Below are positions 55,830 through 64,000 of a stretch of DNA of 64,000 nt, piece after piece. The DNA is from JAMXLO01 sp963850535. Lineage in GTDB: Bacteria > Pseudomonadota > Alphaproteobacteria > Acetobacterales > Acetobacteraceae. The position numbers and the translations under genes are program-made. The stretch is taken from the NCBI GenBank assembly GCA_963850535.1, contig CAWKMC010000017.1:1-64000 (forward strand), given 5' to 3'. Positions within the stretch are counted from its first letter, which is position 1. Every line of letters begins with the position of its first letter. The notes beneath the pieces were generated by a model. That model saw only the letters and a list, made by a program, of their open reading frames with translations. It searched no databases and was not told the DNA's origin.

Positions 55830-57383
55830 TCAGTGCTTGATCCACTCCTTCATGTAGCGAGCGTAGCAGTCGCGCTCGCCGGGCATTTTCGGCCAGCCGG
55901 CAAGCAACCGCGCGGTGGCCAGCAGCAGCCGGTCGCGCAGATGGGTTGAATTGTGGCCGTACTCTTCGAACGTCGAGTGGCTGATTTTCTGGTTGTGCGG
56001 ATCGTCCTGGAATTTGCACGCCGTTACCGCGAGGCTCGCCAGCAGCCTGTTACGATCGGCGCCCGTCTGCAGGTACGCGTGCGCCACCGCTGTCGCGCGC
56101 GCGAAGTCGAACGCCATGATCGCCTCGTCCTGCTCGCGCAGCAGCGCCTCGGGCGTGCGGCTGGATAGGTCGTTCGCGGTAAACTCCTGCTCGATCACCG
56201 AGCTGAACAGCTTGTTCGCGCGCGCCGCATCGTTCACGAAATGCGCCATCAGGTAGATCACCCGCGGCTGATACGGATTGTCCGACGTGCGGATCCAGTA
56301 ATTGGCCGTATTGCAGTAATCGAATGGGTGCTGGCCCTCGGTGAACTTGCGAGGAACAGTCGTGCGCAAGACGAGCTCTGCGGCACCCACCTGGATCGCA
56401 TCGCCCAAGCTGCGCAGCGAGACGCCGTTGCGGAAATGTGTGGTGATGGTGTCCCAAACGGTCTGCGCGTCGGCTTCCATCAGCAGCCGCACCATGTCCT
56501 CGACCTGCTGCGGCGTCAGCTTCGTCTTGTTGGTCTGCTTCAGATTCTTGCCGGCGTGGTCCGGAAACGCCTCGGTCAGGGTCACGCAGGCGGCGTCGTA
56601 AAGCGAGTAATACAGCGGTCCCACCGCCATATCAGGAACGCCTGTGTAGAACACGCCGTGCGCGCGATCCCAGCCGATATATTCCGCCAGGTCTACGACC
56701 GCGCGTGCACGCAACGCTTTGTGTCCGGTATTGCGTGCCTTGCGACCCATCACCGTGTCCTGCAGGTCGATCAGTCCGAGGAACAGCAACTGGTCGCGCA
56801 GTTTCGCCCGCGCAGCTTCATCGGCCGCGAGCCCAAGGAACAGCCCGTACGAACGCCTAACGTCACCGCTCATCGTGGCGATAATGTGCGAATGCAGACG
56901 CTGATCGAGCGTACCCGCTTCGACGATCGCCTCCTGGTCCTGGTTCCACACCACCGGCCCGTAGCTCGGCGGTGACACATTCATGCCCTTCATGGTCGCA
57001 TAGCGGCCAGGGTACTTGCCCAGCAACTGATTCCAGATATCCAGGCCAGCGGGAATGTACCAAACACTCTGCAGCATCCCCAGCATGCGATACTCTTCCG
57101 GCAGAAAGCGCGTCAGGTCCGCCGAGGTGCGCAGACCAAGGATGGTGTGGTCGTTGTTGATCAACGTGATCTGTCCGTCCCGCACATCGACATGATTGGG
57201 AACCTGCACGAACGGCGCCTCGGCCTCCGTCACCAGGCTCAGCGCATCGCCCATGCTGCGTCCATCGCGCCTTACCAGGTCAAAGAACAGTTCCGCGGTG
57301 CGGGGTTGATCGCGTTGCAGGATGGCATCAGTGAACGCATCGACAGCCTTGTCCTTGCGGATGTCGTCGCGGCTTTGCAGCAT
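55830..57383 (-). CDS. Conserved protein of unknown function (517 aa)
   Basis: Intact and full of coherent structure, but I cannot assign it firmly. No signal peptide or membrane segment; largely helical. Notable segments: QVPNHVDVRDGQITLINNDH, TILGLRTSADLTRFLPEEYR, MSGDVRRSYGLFLGLAADEA, GVFYTGVPDMAVGPLYYSLY, GDAIQVGAAELVLRTTVPRK, GQHPFDYCNTANYWIRTSDN and HFVNDAARANKLFS. The HPFDYCNTANYW...AHFVNDAAR run is faintly like questin-oxidase-type proteins, a weak guess. It is framed by an amidohydrolase and a dienelactone hydrolase, so an enzymatic role in ring or lactone breakdown is plausible. Confidence 0.85.
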   Translation of the reverse strand: MLQSRDDIRKDKAVDAFTDAILQRDQPRTAELFFDLVRRDGRSMGDALSLVTEAEAPFVQVPNHVDVRDGQITLINNDHTILGLRTSADLTRFLPEEYRMLGMLQSVWYIPAGLDIWNQLLGKYPGRYATMKGMNVSPPSYGPVVWNQDQEAIVEAGTLDQRLHSHIIATMSGDVRRSYGLFLGLAADEAARAKLRDQLLFLGLIDLQDTVMGRKARNTGHKALRARAVVDLAEYIGWDRAHGVFYTGVPDMAVGPLYYSLYDAACVTLTEAFPDHAGKNLKQTNKTKLTPQQVEDMVRLLMEADAQTVWDTITTHFRNGVSLRSLGDAIQVGAAELVLRTTVPRKFTEGQHPFDYCNTANYWIRTSDNPYQPRVIYLMAHFVNDAARANKLFSSVIEQEFTANDLSSRTPEALLREQDEAIMAFDFARATAVAHAYLQTGADRNRLLASLAVTACKFQDDPHNQKISHSTFEEYGHNSTHLRDRLLLATARLLAGWPKMPGERDCYARYMKEWIKH

Positions 57384-57458
57384 GGACTTCCTCGCTTCTT
57401 CGGTGACGGCTACTCGCCAGTAGCCTAGCGCCGGGAGGAAGCCGGCGTAAAGCGACGG

Positions 57459-58196
57459 CTAACCCAGCCGCCGCCGGTACAGCGAGATGAGTCGCTCCCA
57501 GTGCCGTTCGGCAGCCGGTTTATCGTAGCACCAGCGTTGCGGGAAAGCGAAGCCATGGTGGACACCGGGCTGCAGCTCGATCTCGCCGGCGCAGCCTGCG
57601 CGCTCGAATAATCCGCGCAGCTCTTCGACCATCGGCAACGGCGCAAGTTCATCGTGTTCGGCACAGGAGATGTACAGCTCGCCTTTGACCTTGCCGAGAT
57701 TGAAATGCGGGCTCTCTTCCGCATCATTCACCAGCCAGGTGCCATAGTAGGAGGCAGCGGCCGTCACGCGATCGGGATAGTGCGCCGCGGCTGCGAGCGC
57801 GTACGGACCGCTCATGCAGTAGCCGTGCGCGCCCACGGCGCCTTTTTTCACCGCGTTCTGCCGATCAACGAACGCCAGCATCGATGTTATATCCTCCATT
57901 ACAGGCGGTATCGTCATCTTCGTCCGTACCGCACGCATCCGCCGGTGCTCGGCACTCCCATGCTCCAACACATCCGGCCCATATATCGTGTCGTGCCCTG
58001 CGCGGTAATACAGGTTCGGCAGCAGCACGTAATAGCCGACCGTACCGAGACGACGCGCCATGTCGCGCAGTTCGTCGCGAACACCCGGCGCATCCATCAG
58101 CAGGAACACGGCGGGATGTTGACCGCGGTCAGGATGGCAGATGAATGTCTCCATCAAGCCCGCTTTGGTCTCTATGTCCAGCGTCTGCTCGATCAT
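57459..58196 (-). CDS. Dienelactone-hydrolase-family protein
   Basis: 245 aa from ATG 58196. AVFLLMDAPGVRDELRDMAR, LGTVGYYVLLPNLYYRAG, nucleophile Cys in GAHGYCMSGPYALAAAAHYP, acid Asp near CAEHDELAP and His in GVHHGFAFPQRWCYD. This Cys-Asp-His triad is that of dienelactone hydrolases, which open lactones from catechol breakdown. Probably the first gene of the minus-strand set (DLH, 517-aa protein, amidohydrolase). Confidence 0.92.
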   Translation of the reverse strand: MIEQTLDIETKAGLMETFICHPDRGQHPAVFLLMDAPGVRDELRDMARRLGTVGYYVLLPNLYYRAGHDTIYGPDVLEHGSAEHRRMRAVRTKMTIPPVMEDITSMLAFVDRQNAVKKGAVGAHGYCMSGPYALAAAAHYPDRVTAAASYYGTWLVNDAEESPHFNLGKVKGELYISCAEHDELAPLPMVEELRGLFERAGCAGEIELQPGVHHGFAFPQRWCYDKPAAERHWERLISLYRRRLG

Positions 58197-58318
58197 TGGG
58201 CCGTACTCCCGGTTGGCATCGGATCGAAGTGGACAAGGCACGCGAGGTTGCCGTCAACCTTGACGAACGACACGTGATGCAGGTCCATGTCGGGCACCAA
58301 CCGGGGGAGAAACCAAAG

Positions 58319-59626
58319 GTGTCCGCGTCCCGGCCGATCGACGCACGCACCATCGCCACGACACGATCGCCTTGGCGCGGCGCGATTGCCGCCGGACTCG
58401 GCTCGGCAATCGAGTACCACGACTTCCAGCTCTATGCCGTGCTCGCGGTCGCGATCAGCCCATTGTTCTTTCCCAACCAGTCACCGGAAGCCGCGTTGCT
58501 CTCCACGCTGCTGATCTTCGGTGGCGCATTCGTGGTGCGCCCTCTGGGCGGTCTCTTCTTCGGCTGGCTCGGCGACCGCCGAGGCCGGCGCACCGCTTTG
58601 CTGGTCACCGTGATCGGGATGGGTTTTGCGACGGCGTGCATCGGACTGCTTCCGGGTTATGGAGCCATTGGCGTGCTGGCGCCGTCGCTGTTGTTGGCGT
58701 TTCGCATGGCACAGGGTTTCTTCGCTGGCGGCGAGGTCACCGGTGCCGCCACCTACATCGCTGAATACGTGCCGTCCGCACGACGCGGCTTCTTCGGCGC
58801 GTTCAATCCCGCCATGGCGACATTCGGCCTGACGCTGGCGACCGCCGTTACCGGTCTGTGCACCACATTGTTCGGCATTCAGGCGATGTCATCTTGGGCT
58901 TGGCGCATTCCGTTGCTGCTGTCGGTGCCGCTGATGGCCGTGTGCTTCTGGGCCCGCAGCCGGATCCAGGATTCCCCGGAGTTCGAGCGTCTCGCCCGTG
59001 AAGCGCGCCTGTCGCGCACGCCCTTGCGCGAGGTCACTGGTGAGCACCTCCCTGCACTGCTGAAGATCATCGGCCTCGGCTTCGCGCAGAATGCCGCGGG
59101 CTATGTAGGAGTCGTGTATCTATCGATCCATCTGACGCGCTTCCTCAAATACGATCCGACGCAGGTATTCTGGCTAATCTCCTCGGTGACACTGCTTTCG
59201 GTGCTGCTGATGCCGCTGTCCGGTGGCCTGTCGGACCGTATCGGGCGGCGGCCCATGCTGACGATGGCACTGATCGGCTACATCATCCTGACACCGGCAA
59301 CGATGTACCTCGCCGGGCTGGGCGACTTCGAGGTGACCTGTGTCGCCGTGGCAATCTCGATCCTTCCCTTCGTGATGATGCAGTCCGTCGGCTATCCGCT
59401 CTATGCCGAGATAATGCCCACGCGCGTGCGCTACAGCGGCGTCGCCCTCGGCTTCAACCTGGCGGCAATCGCAGGCGGCGCCACCGGACCCTATATCGCC
59501 ACCTGGCTGGTGCAGCAGACCGGCAATCCGCTTGCGCCAGCATTCTACATCGTGCTGGTGGCGCTGATCGGCTTGGCCACGCTCGCCACCGTGCAGGAGA
59601 CTGCGCAGAAACCGTTGGCAACATGA
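58319..59626 (+). CDS. MFS transporter, metabolite:H+ symporter type
   Basis: 435 aa, 12 membrane segments. GAIAAGLGSAIEYHDFQLYA (typical GxxxExYDFxLYG of MHS family), VRPLGGLFFGWLGDRRGRRT, RMAQGFFAGGEVTGAATYIA and LSDRIGRRPML identify the metabolite:proton symporter group (ProP/KgtP/ShiA). Imports an organic acid or zwitterion. Start GTG 58319, chosen because GGGGGAG stands 10 bases upstream; earlier in-frame starts overlap the divergent hydrolase gene. Its stop overlaps the next gene by ATGA. Confidence 0.9.
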   Translation: MSASRPIDARTIATTRSPWRGAIAAGLGSAIEYHDFQLYAVLAVAISPLFFPNQSPEAALLSTLLIFGGAFVVRPLGGLFFGWLGDRRGRRTALLVTVIGMGFATACIGLLPGYGAIGVLAPSLLLAFRMAQGFFAGGEVTGAATYIAEYVPSARRGFFGAFNPAMATFGLTLATAVTGLCTTLFGIQAMSSWAWRIPLLLSVPLMAVCFWARSRIQDSPEFERLAREARLSRTPLREVTGEHLPALLKIIGLGFAQNAAGYVGVVYLSIHLTRFLKYDPTQVFWLISSVTLLSVLLMPLSGGLSDRIGRRPMLTMALIGYIILTPATMYLAGLGDFEVTCVAVAISILPFVMMQSVGYPLYAEIMPTRVRYSGVALGFNLAAIAGGATGPYIATWLVQQTGNPLAPAFYIVLVALIGLATLATVQETAQKPLAT

Positions 59627-60738
59627 GCGGCTATTTCCTCTATCATTCGATCGGCACGTTTGCCGGCAAGGAAGCGGCGCTGCGCAAAGAACTGGCGCAA
59701 TTCGCCGCGTTCTGGTCACGCACCGATGACGCACAGTGGCCGACGGCGCTCGCGCTGCGGCAGGACTTCATCGATCGCTGGCGCGAGCTGATTGATGCGC
59801 CGGCTGGAGCGTTGACCGCGGCGGAAAATGTCACCGCCGGTCTCTACAGTGTCATCGGCGCACTACCGGCACGGCATCTGCAGGGGCGACGTGTGCTGAT
59901 TGCGGAAGATTGTTTCCCTAGCCTGCATTTCCTCCTGTCTGAACTGGCGCGCCGCTTCGGCTTCGTGCTCGACACAGTGAAGCTGCGCCCGGGTGAAGCA
60001 TACGTGCGCGACGAAGAATTCGTAGCACGCTGGCAGGATGATGTTGGGATAGCGCTGCTGACCTGGGTGACATCGACCGCATCGCATCGCTGCGATGCAG
60101 CTGCGCTAACTGAGCACGGCCATCGCATGGGCAGCATCGTCGGCGTGGATATCACCCAGGGGGTCGGCGTCGCACCATTCTCGGTTCGGGACGGTGCCGA
60201 CTTCGTCATATCGACATCGTTGAAATGGCTTTGCGGCGTGCCAGGTGCCGGCATCATCTATGTCGCACCGACACTACTGTCGGATTGCTGCCCGGAGTTC
60301 CGTGGTTGGTTCAGCCAGGAAAATCCCTTCTCCTGGGATCTGACGGAGTTCCACTTCGCCGTTGACGCGCGACGCTTCGATCACGGCACGCCCTCGATCG
60401 TGTCCGCCGTCGGATCCCTGCCGGGATTGCGCTGGCATGCTGCGACTGGGCTCGACGCGACGACGGCGCACAACCGCGCTTTGAGCGAGAGGATCATCGG
60501 CCATGCCCAGCACCGTCGCTGGGTCATCGCCTCGCCACTCGATGCAACACAGCGCGGCGGCAGCGTGATGCTGAAGCTGCCCATCGATGCGGCTCCAGTC
60601 GTTGCGGCGCTGCGCGCGCGACGGCTCTATTGTGATGCCCGCGGCACCACGCTGCGCCTTTCGCCGGGCGCGGTCACCACGGAGGACGATGTAGATACGC
60701 TCTGCGCAGCGCTCGACGAACTGCTGCCGCCAGTATGA
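59623..60738 (+). CDS. Kynureninase-like PLP enzyme (aminotransferase class V)
   Basis: 371 aa. LTAAENVTAGLYSVIGALPA, LIAEDCFPSLHFLLSELARR, SIVGVDITQGVGVAPFSVRD (PLP-ring Asp) and the PLP Lys in VISTSLKWLCGVPGAGIIYV. AFxxGNPT-like end is here LRLSPGAVTTEDDVD. The overall layout fits kynureninase or cysteine-desulfurase-like enzymes of fold type I. Coupled to the MFS gene (ATGA) and to the SRPBCC gene (4 bases), so a transported amino compound is its likely substrate. Confidence 0.85.
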   Translation: MSGYFLYHSIGTFAGKEAALRKELAQFAAFWSRTDDAQWPTALALRQDFIDRWRELIDAPAGALTAAENVTAGLYSVIGALPARHLQGRRVLIAEDCFPSLHFLLSELARRFGFVLDTVKLRPGEAYVRDEEFVARWQDDVGIALLTWVTSTASHRCDAAALTEHGHRMGSIVGVDITQGVGVAPFSVRDGADFVISTSLKWLCGVPGAGIIYVAPTLLSDCCPEFRGWFSQENPFSWDLTEFHFAVDARRFDHGTPSIVSAVGSLPGLRWHAATGLDATTAHNRALSERIIGHAQHRRWVIASPLDATQRGGSVMLKLPIDAAPVVAALRARRLYCDARGTTLRLSPGAVTTEDDVDTLCAALDELLPPV

Positions 60739-61167
60739 GCGACCTTGCACATGCCACGACGCTGCGCATCGATGTCGAGGCACAGGTGGCGTTCGACTTC
60801 CTCGCTGATCCGCTTCGACTGGGTCGCTGGTCGCTTGGCTGCTTCGATACCCGGGCCGCCGGTTCGACCGGCCTCTACACTGGCGTCTCGCTGTACGATG
60901 GCTCGCAAGCTTGGTTCCGCATCGAGGCCGACCAGGCACGCTACATCATCGACTACCATGTCGGCGACGCGGCGTCACAAGCGCCGCGCATATCGGCCCG
61001 GGTGATTCCCGGTTCGGTGTGTGGTCTGCTCGGAGACGAATTGCTACGTCACCCTGACGGCGTGGCGCACCGCCCACATGGATGAGGATCGCTGGGCCCG
61101 TCTGTGCACTGCGCACGAGGCCGAGATCTGGCTGATCAAAATGCAGATCGAGACGGCGGCAAAGTAG
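60735..61167 (+). CDS. SRPBCC (START-like) domain protein, one frame break
   Basis: About 143 residues. LRIDVEAQVAFDFLADPLRL, GRWSLGCFDTRAAGSTGLYT and AWFRIEADQARYIIDYHVGD form the SRPBCC helix-grip fold. After a slip near 61040 the C-terminal helix follows: MDEDRWARLCTAHEAEIWLI. Polyketide-cyclase-like proteins of this fold bind hydrophobic ligands. Third gene of the coupled MFS-PLP-SRPBCC unit. Confidence 0.75.
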
Positions 61168-61173
61168 CCCGGC

Positions 61174-61630
61174 TCAGCCCTCGAGGAACGCCGCCACAGT
61201 CGGCATTGACTTCAGCGCAGCCAGCTCCTGGTCGGTCGGTAACTGTGGTCGGTCGCGCAGCACATTCACCATGCACAGGAAACCCAGCGGTTCGCCCTCG
61301 GTCGCGCGGAACTGGTGCCAGGTCGAGGACGGAATGGTGACGAGGTCGAACGGTTTCACTGTCCGCACCGACTTCTCCGACCAGACAGGTGCCATGCCCG
61401 CGCAGGATCATCACGGCGTGCATGTGTTCGTGCCGTTCCAGCGTGGAATAGCCACCGGCCGCCATTTCAAAATAGCGAAGCTCGCAGCCAAGCTGCGGTT
61501 CCGCGAAAAGCACCTGACGCGAGATCGCCTTGAACGGCGCCGCACCCTCCTCTTTGTACGGCTGGCACGTGACCTCATCCCAGCGATAGTCGCGGAATGT
61601 GCGAAAGAGGCTCTGCTGCTCGATGTCCAT
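61174..61630 (-). CDS. Cupin-domain protein, one frame break
   Basis: About 152 residues. QVLFAEPQLGCELRYFEMAA, GGYSTLERHEHMHAVMILRG (cupin motif 1 with the His ligands) and, after a slip near 61395, LVTIPSSTWHQFRATEGEPL (motif 2), ending ALKSMPTVAAFLEG. A single-domain metal cupin, possibly a dioxygenase or binding protein. It precedes the RuBisCO-like gene's end by 5 bases; both minus strand. Confidence 0.8.
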
Positions 61631-61635
61631 AGGCC

Positions 61636-62724
61636 TTACCGATAGCTGTGTTGCGCGACCGCGCGCGTGAAGAGTGCAGTTTCCTCGGCCAGCCGCTCGC
61701 GAGCGGCGAGCAGGCTACCGCCAATCAGCAACATTGCGTCCGGCCCATAGAAGTCAAGCATCTCCGGCACCCGATCCAGCGTCATTCCCCCGGCCGGAAC
61801 TGGCAGGCTGGGGCGCACGCCGCCGTCCACGGTGCTCGCGCCCCGTCGGCCAGCCGAATGCACGTCTCGGGACTATAGCCGAATCTCCCGCCGTGATTCG
61901 GAAAGATCACCGCATCGGCGCCGAGCAGGCGGAACAGCTTGCCGATCAGCAGATCCGGCGCGATTCGTGCCGCACCGCCCATGGAGGGATGGGCGATGAA
62001 TGCGACATCAGGGTATTGCCGGACAAGTGCCTGCATCGTTGCCCAGCCGGCAATCATCGGCGCGATCAGCACAGTATCGATCCCATGTGCCCGAGCGGTG
62101 TCCACTTGCCTCCGCATCAAGTCGAGATCGCCCGACAAACTAGGTACATAGCGCGTATCCCCGACGGCGTGGGCGATCGCCGCGACCCGTGCAGCGAATG
62201 GCGAATACGCCTGGTCCGCCAGCCCATGGTCGTCCTTGATGAAGTCGATACCGCCACCCGCGAATTGCGCCGCCAGTTCCGCCAGCCGCGCCGGCGTCAC
62301 GCCCTGCGGCTTCAGCGCCGAGCAGGTGAGCGCGCGGCCAGTAGCGTGCGCGCGGTGCCGCAGCCCCTCAATTCCATGACGCGGCCCACCGAATGCCGAG
62401 GCGATATCCGGCGGTACCTCAACATCCAGCAGAAGCACATCCTCGTGCAGTGAGGTGTTGCCGTACACCATGTTCAGCAGCTGGCCGGCCTCCATCCCCG
62501 TCGTGGCGGTCGCCAGCCCGATTGTTGCGTCGTAACGCCCGTTGCCACGGTCCTCGATTGAACTCGACCACCCCCACCACATCGCGCAGGATCTCCGCCT
62601 CCACGATGGCCGCGAGTGGCATCTCTACGCTCTGCTCGACCGCAATGGCCTGCGCACGCGCCTCGATCGAGGCAGCATTCGACCGGATCCGGTATGTCAC
62701 GGAAAAACGCGCCGCGTCGCTCAC
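61636..62724 (-). CDS. RuBisCO-like protein (form IV), two frame breaks
   Basis: About 362 residues. FSVTYRIRSNAASIEARAQA and AIGLATATTGMEAGQLLNMV-type N-domain, then the TIM-barrel with TCSALKPQGVTPARLAELAA, GGGIDFIKDDHGLADQAYSP (RuBisCO KDDE appears as KDDH) and, at the end, MLDFYGPDAMLLIGGSLLAA. The changed active-site acid shows it does not fix CO2. Slips near 62555 and 61850. Start GTG 62724 has GGAGG 10 bases upstream (an ATG at 62829 is open but adds unlike residues). RLPs act in methionine salvage or in sugar-acid and other enolase/decarboxylase reactions. Confidence 0.85.
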
Positions 62725-62840
62725 TCTTCGCGCACCTCCACGTCCGGGGAAGCGATGGGTCGGCGATCTTGCCGAATCTGCATAGACCGTGACATTGCCG
62801 TCGGCCAGCGTTTCGCAAACAAACATCACGAGACCCGGCG

Positions 62841-63269
62841 ATGTCGCCCCTCCGCCTTCTCAGCCTCCCATCTGGCCTGCTCGCTATGCTCGCGGGCTGC
62901 ATGTCGCCGGCTGAGCCTGATCCCCCACCGGTCACCAGAGGGCCGCCGCTTGCCACAGCCAAGTCAGTGGACGGTACCTACAACGGCGTCGCGCAGTTGG
63001 CTTCGGGCTCGCCGGACTCCTGCGGCACCCAGGACATCCTCAGCCTGCAGGTGCGTGCCAATGAGTTCCGATATGTGCTCCAACAGCCACAAGTGCCTTG
63101 GCGACCATCGCTCACCTTCACGGTCAGCATCGCACCTGATGGCTCTTTCGCCAGTAACTCCGGTGATGCCTACATCAAAGGCCAGGTGAGGCAAGGCCAT
63201 ATGCAGGGTCAGATTGTCGGCGATGCGTGCGCCTTCAGCTTCGAGGCCGACAACACGGGGTCATTCTGA
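62841..63269 (+). CDS. Lipoprotein of unknown function, first of a paralogous pair
   Basis: 142 aa. Lipobox LLAMLAGC (lipidated Cys about residue 20). The mature domain DGTYNGVAQLASGSPDSC... RANEFRYVLQQP, SIAPDGSFASNSGDAYIKGQ, GQIVGDACAFSFE has the same order of GTY, C, RY, PDG, GQ and final C blocks as the next gene. Probably a small beta-domain in the periplasm held by a disulfide. Divergent from the RuBisCO-like gene. Confidence 0.75.
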   Translation: MSPLRLLSLPSGLLAMLAGCMSPAEPDPPPVTRGPPLATAKSVDGTYNGVAQLASGSPDSCGTQDILSLQVRANEFRYVLQQPQVPWRPSLTFTVSIAPDGSFASNSGDAYIKGQVRQGHMQGQIVGDACAFSFEADNTGSF

Positions 63270-63785
63270 ATGTCGGCTCGCACAATGCGTGAGTTGCTGC
63301 AAGGTTGTTTGCGTCATTCGCGAACCTCTGTTGCCCTGTACCTGCTGCTCTCCGGCTGCTCTGGTGGGCCGGCAGTTCTGCTGGACACGCCAACGGGGGT
63401 GACACCGATCTACACGCCGTCACCGGACATGCCAGGCGGTCTCGTTGCTCCGCCACCTGGCCTGGCCAACTCGCTTCCCCCGCCAGCGCGGCCCATCAAT
63501 CGCAACGGCACCTACGCTGGGACCGCAGTGCCGCTCGACACCGGTGGTGGCCTCTGTATAAGCAACCAGCAGGTTGGGAATTTCAGGGTGCGCGGTAGCG
63601 CCGTTCGGTATGGCGGGTTTCGCGGGCACATCCAACCAGACGGCGGGCTGCAGATGGTATACGGCCAGAACTGGATCATCGGCCAGTTCGAGGGCGCCGC
63701 ATTCCACGGCCAGCTCGACCTGAACGGCCGCTTCAACGAGCCGGGTTGCACTTACATGCTCAGCCTTGAGCGCATCGGCGGCTGA
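63270..63785 (+). CDS. Lipoprotein of unknown function, second of a paralogous pair
   Basis: 171 aa starting at the base after the previous stop. Lipobox LYLLLSGC. A Pro-rich linker (PAVLLDTPTGVTPIYTPSPD) is followed by NGTYAGTAVPLDTGGGLC, GSAVRYGGFRGHIQPDGGLQ, YGQNWIIGQFEGAAFHGQ and GCTYMLSLERIG. The domain repeats the block order of the preceding protein. Function unknown. Confidence 0.75.
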   Translation: MSARTMRELLQGCLRHSRTSVALYLLLSGCSGGPAVLLDTPTGVTPIYTPSPDMPGGLVAPPPGLANSLPPPARPINRNGTYAGTAVPLDTGGGLCISNQQVGNFRVRGSAVRYGGFRGHIQPDGGLQMVYGQNWIIGQFEGAAFHGQLDLNGRFNEPGCTYMLSLERIGG

Positions 63786-63815
63786 TCACAGCAAAACCTC
63801 CGGGGAACCACAAAA

Positions 63816-64000
63816 ATGAAGCATTGGACTGCCATTTGCGGCGCGGCTGCTACAGCGTTGCTCGGCCTCGCCGGCTGCTCAGCAATGCAGACGCCCACTG
63901 CTCAGAGCATCCAGGGCCTGACCCCATCAGGCACTGTGGCGTTGACCGAAACCTTCGCCACCGGATATGGCGGCGGCAGCGGCACCCTAAGCTTCAACGG
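63816..64000 (+). CDS. Lipoprotein, incomplete at window end
   Basis: ATG 63816; signal peptide ICGAAATALLGLAGC with lipobox LAGC, then a Thr/Ser/Gly-rich mature start (SIQGLTPSGTVALTETFATG). The gene runs off the window. A third lipoprotein in a row, 30 bases after the second; the visible part does not show the shared block. Confidence 0.75.
   Translation, partial: MKHWTAICGAAATALLGLAGCSAMQTPTAQSIQGLTPSGTVALTETFATGYGGGSGTLSFN

Noticed and set aside
1..64000. CRISPR arrays, prophage genes, toxin-antitoxin pairs and dedicated anti-phage systems
   Set aside because: No regularly spaced repeats, phage structural genes or recognisable defence proteins were seen on either strand.

Overview
The window looks like chromosomal DNA of a high-GC alphaproteobacterium, most likely Rhodospirillales/Acetobacteraceae-like. 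The main pointers are the flagellar regulators FlbT and FlaF, sigma-54-type flagellar promoters, homospermidine synthase and an FlmG-like TPR glycosyltransferase. This is inference from gene content; there is no rRNA here to settle it. About 19 genes, including the housekeeping argG, carry single-base frame breaks in otherwise well-conserved coding sequence. Many are probably sequence errors. I give each such gene as one span and call it a pseudogene only where a larger lesion or real decay is visible.

Layout. 1-9.1 kb: end of argG, a DUF1223 protein, a fosmidomycin-resistance-type MFS pump, a chemoreceptor (minus strand), a TauE/SafE exporter, and a TetR-controlled HlyD/ABC/ABC-2 efflux operon with a clear palindromic operator. 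9.6-17.6 kb: a small membrane protein, an MFS protein, a DUF155-like membrane protein, a polyamine pair (homospermidine synthase and agmatinase-like), nicotinamidase, a YdcF-like protein and a gamma-carbonic anhydrase. 17.6-28.8 kb (mostly minus strand): alpha/beta hydrolase, SDR, ABM monooxygenase, TPR-sulfotransferase, hydroxyacid dehydrogenase, a class A PBP (plus strand), a broken methyltransferase, an acyltransferase and guaA. Two decayed fragments of peptide-type ABC binding proteins lie in opposite orientation at 20.0 and 27.0 kb.

30.4-34.9 kb is a lower-GC block carrying a complete stressosome operon. It encodes RsbR with an N-terminal globin domain, RsbS, RsbT, an RsbX-like phosphatase interrupted by a 1,099-bp IS630-type element, and a histidine kinase whose N-terminus resembles the RsbT-binding domain of RsbU. 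The block stops just before a tRNA-Thr gene. An amidase with a translationally coupled 60-aa partner and a structured leader follows on the minus strand, then a CoA-transferase and a secreted beta-propeller.

40.1-54.0 kb is a flagellar region: flgD and fliK (minus), flgE, flgK, flgL, flagellin, flbT, flaF, two TPR proteins fused to a methyltransferase and a GT41 glycosyltransferase, another methyltransferase and a FlaG-like protein. Together these suggest hook/filament assembly plus flagellin modification. 54.1-62.7 kb holds an uncharacterised catabolic neighbourhood: amidohydrolase, a 517-aa protein of unknown function, dienelactone hydrolase, MFS carrier, kynureninase-like PLP enzyme, SRPBCC protein, cupin and a RuBisCO-like protein. 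The window ends in three consecutive lipoprotein genes, the first two apparently paralogous.
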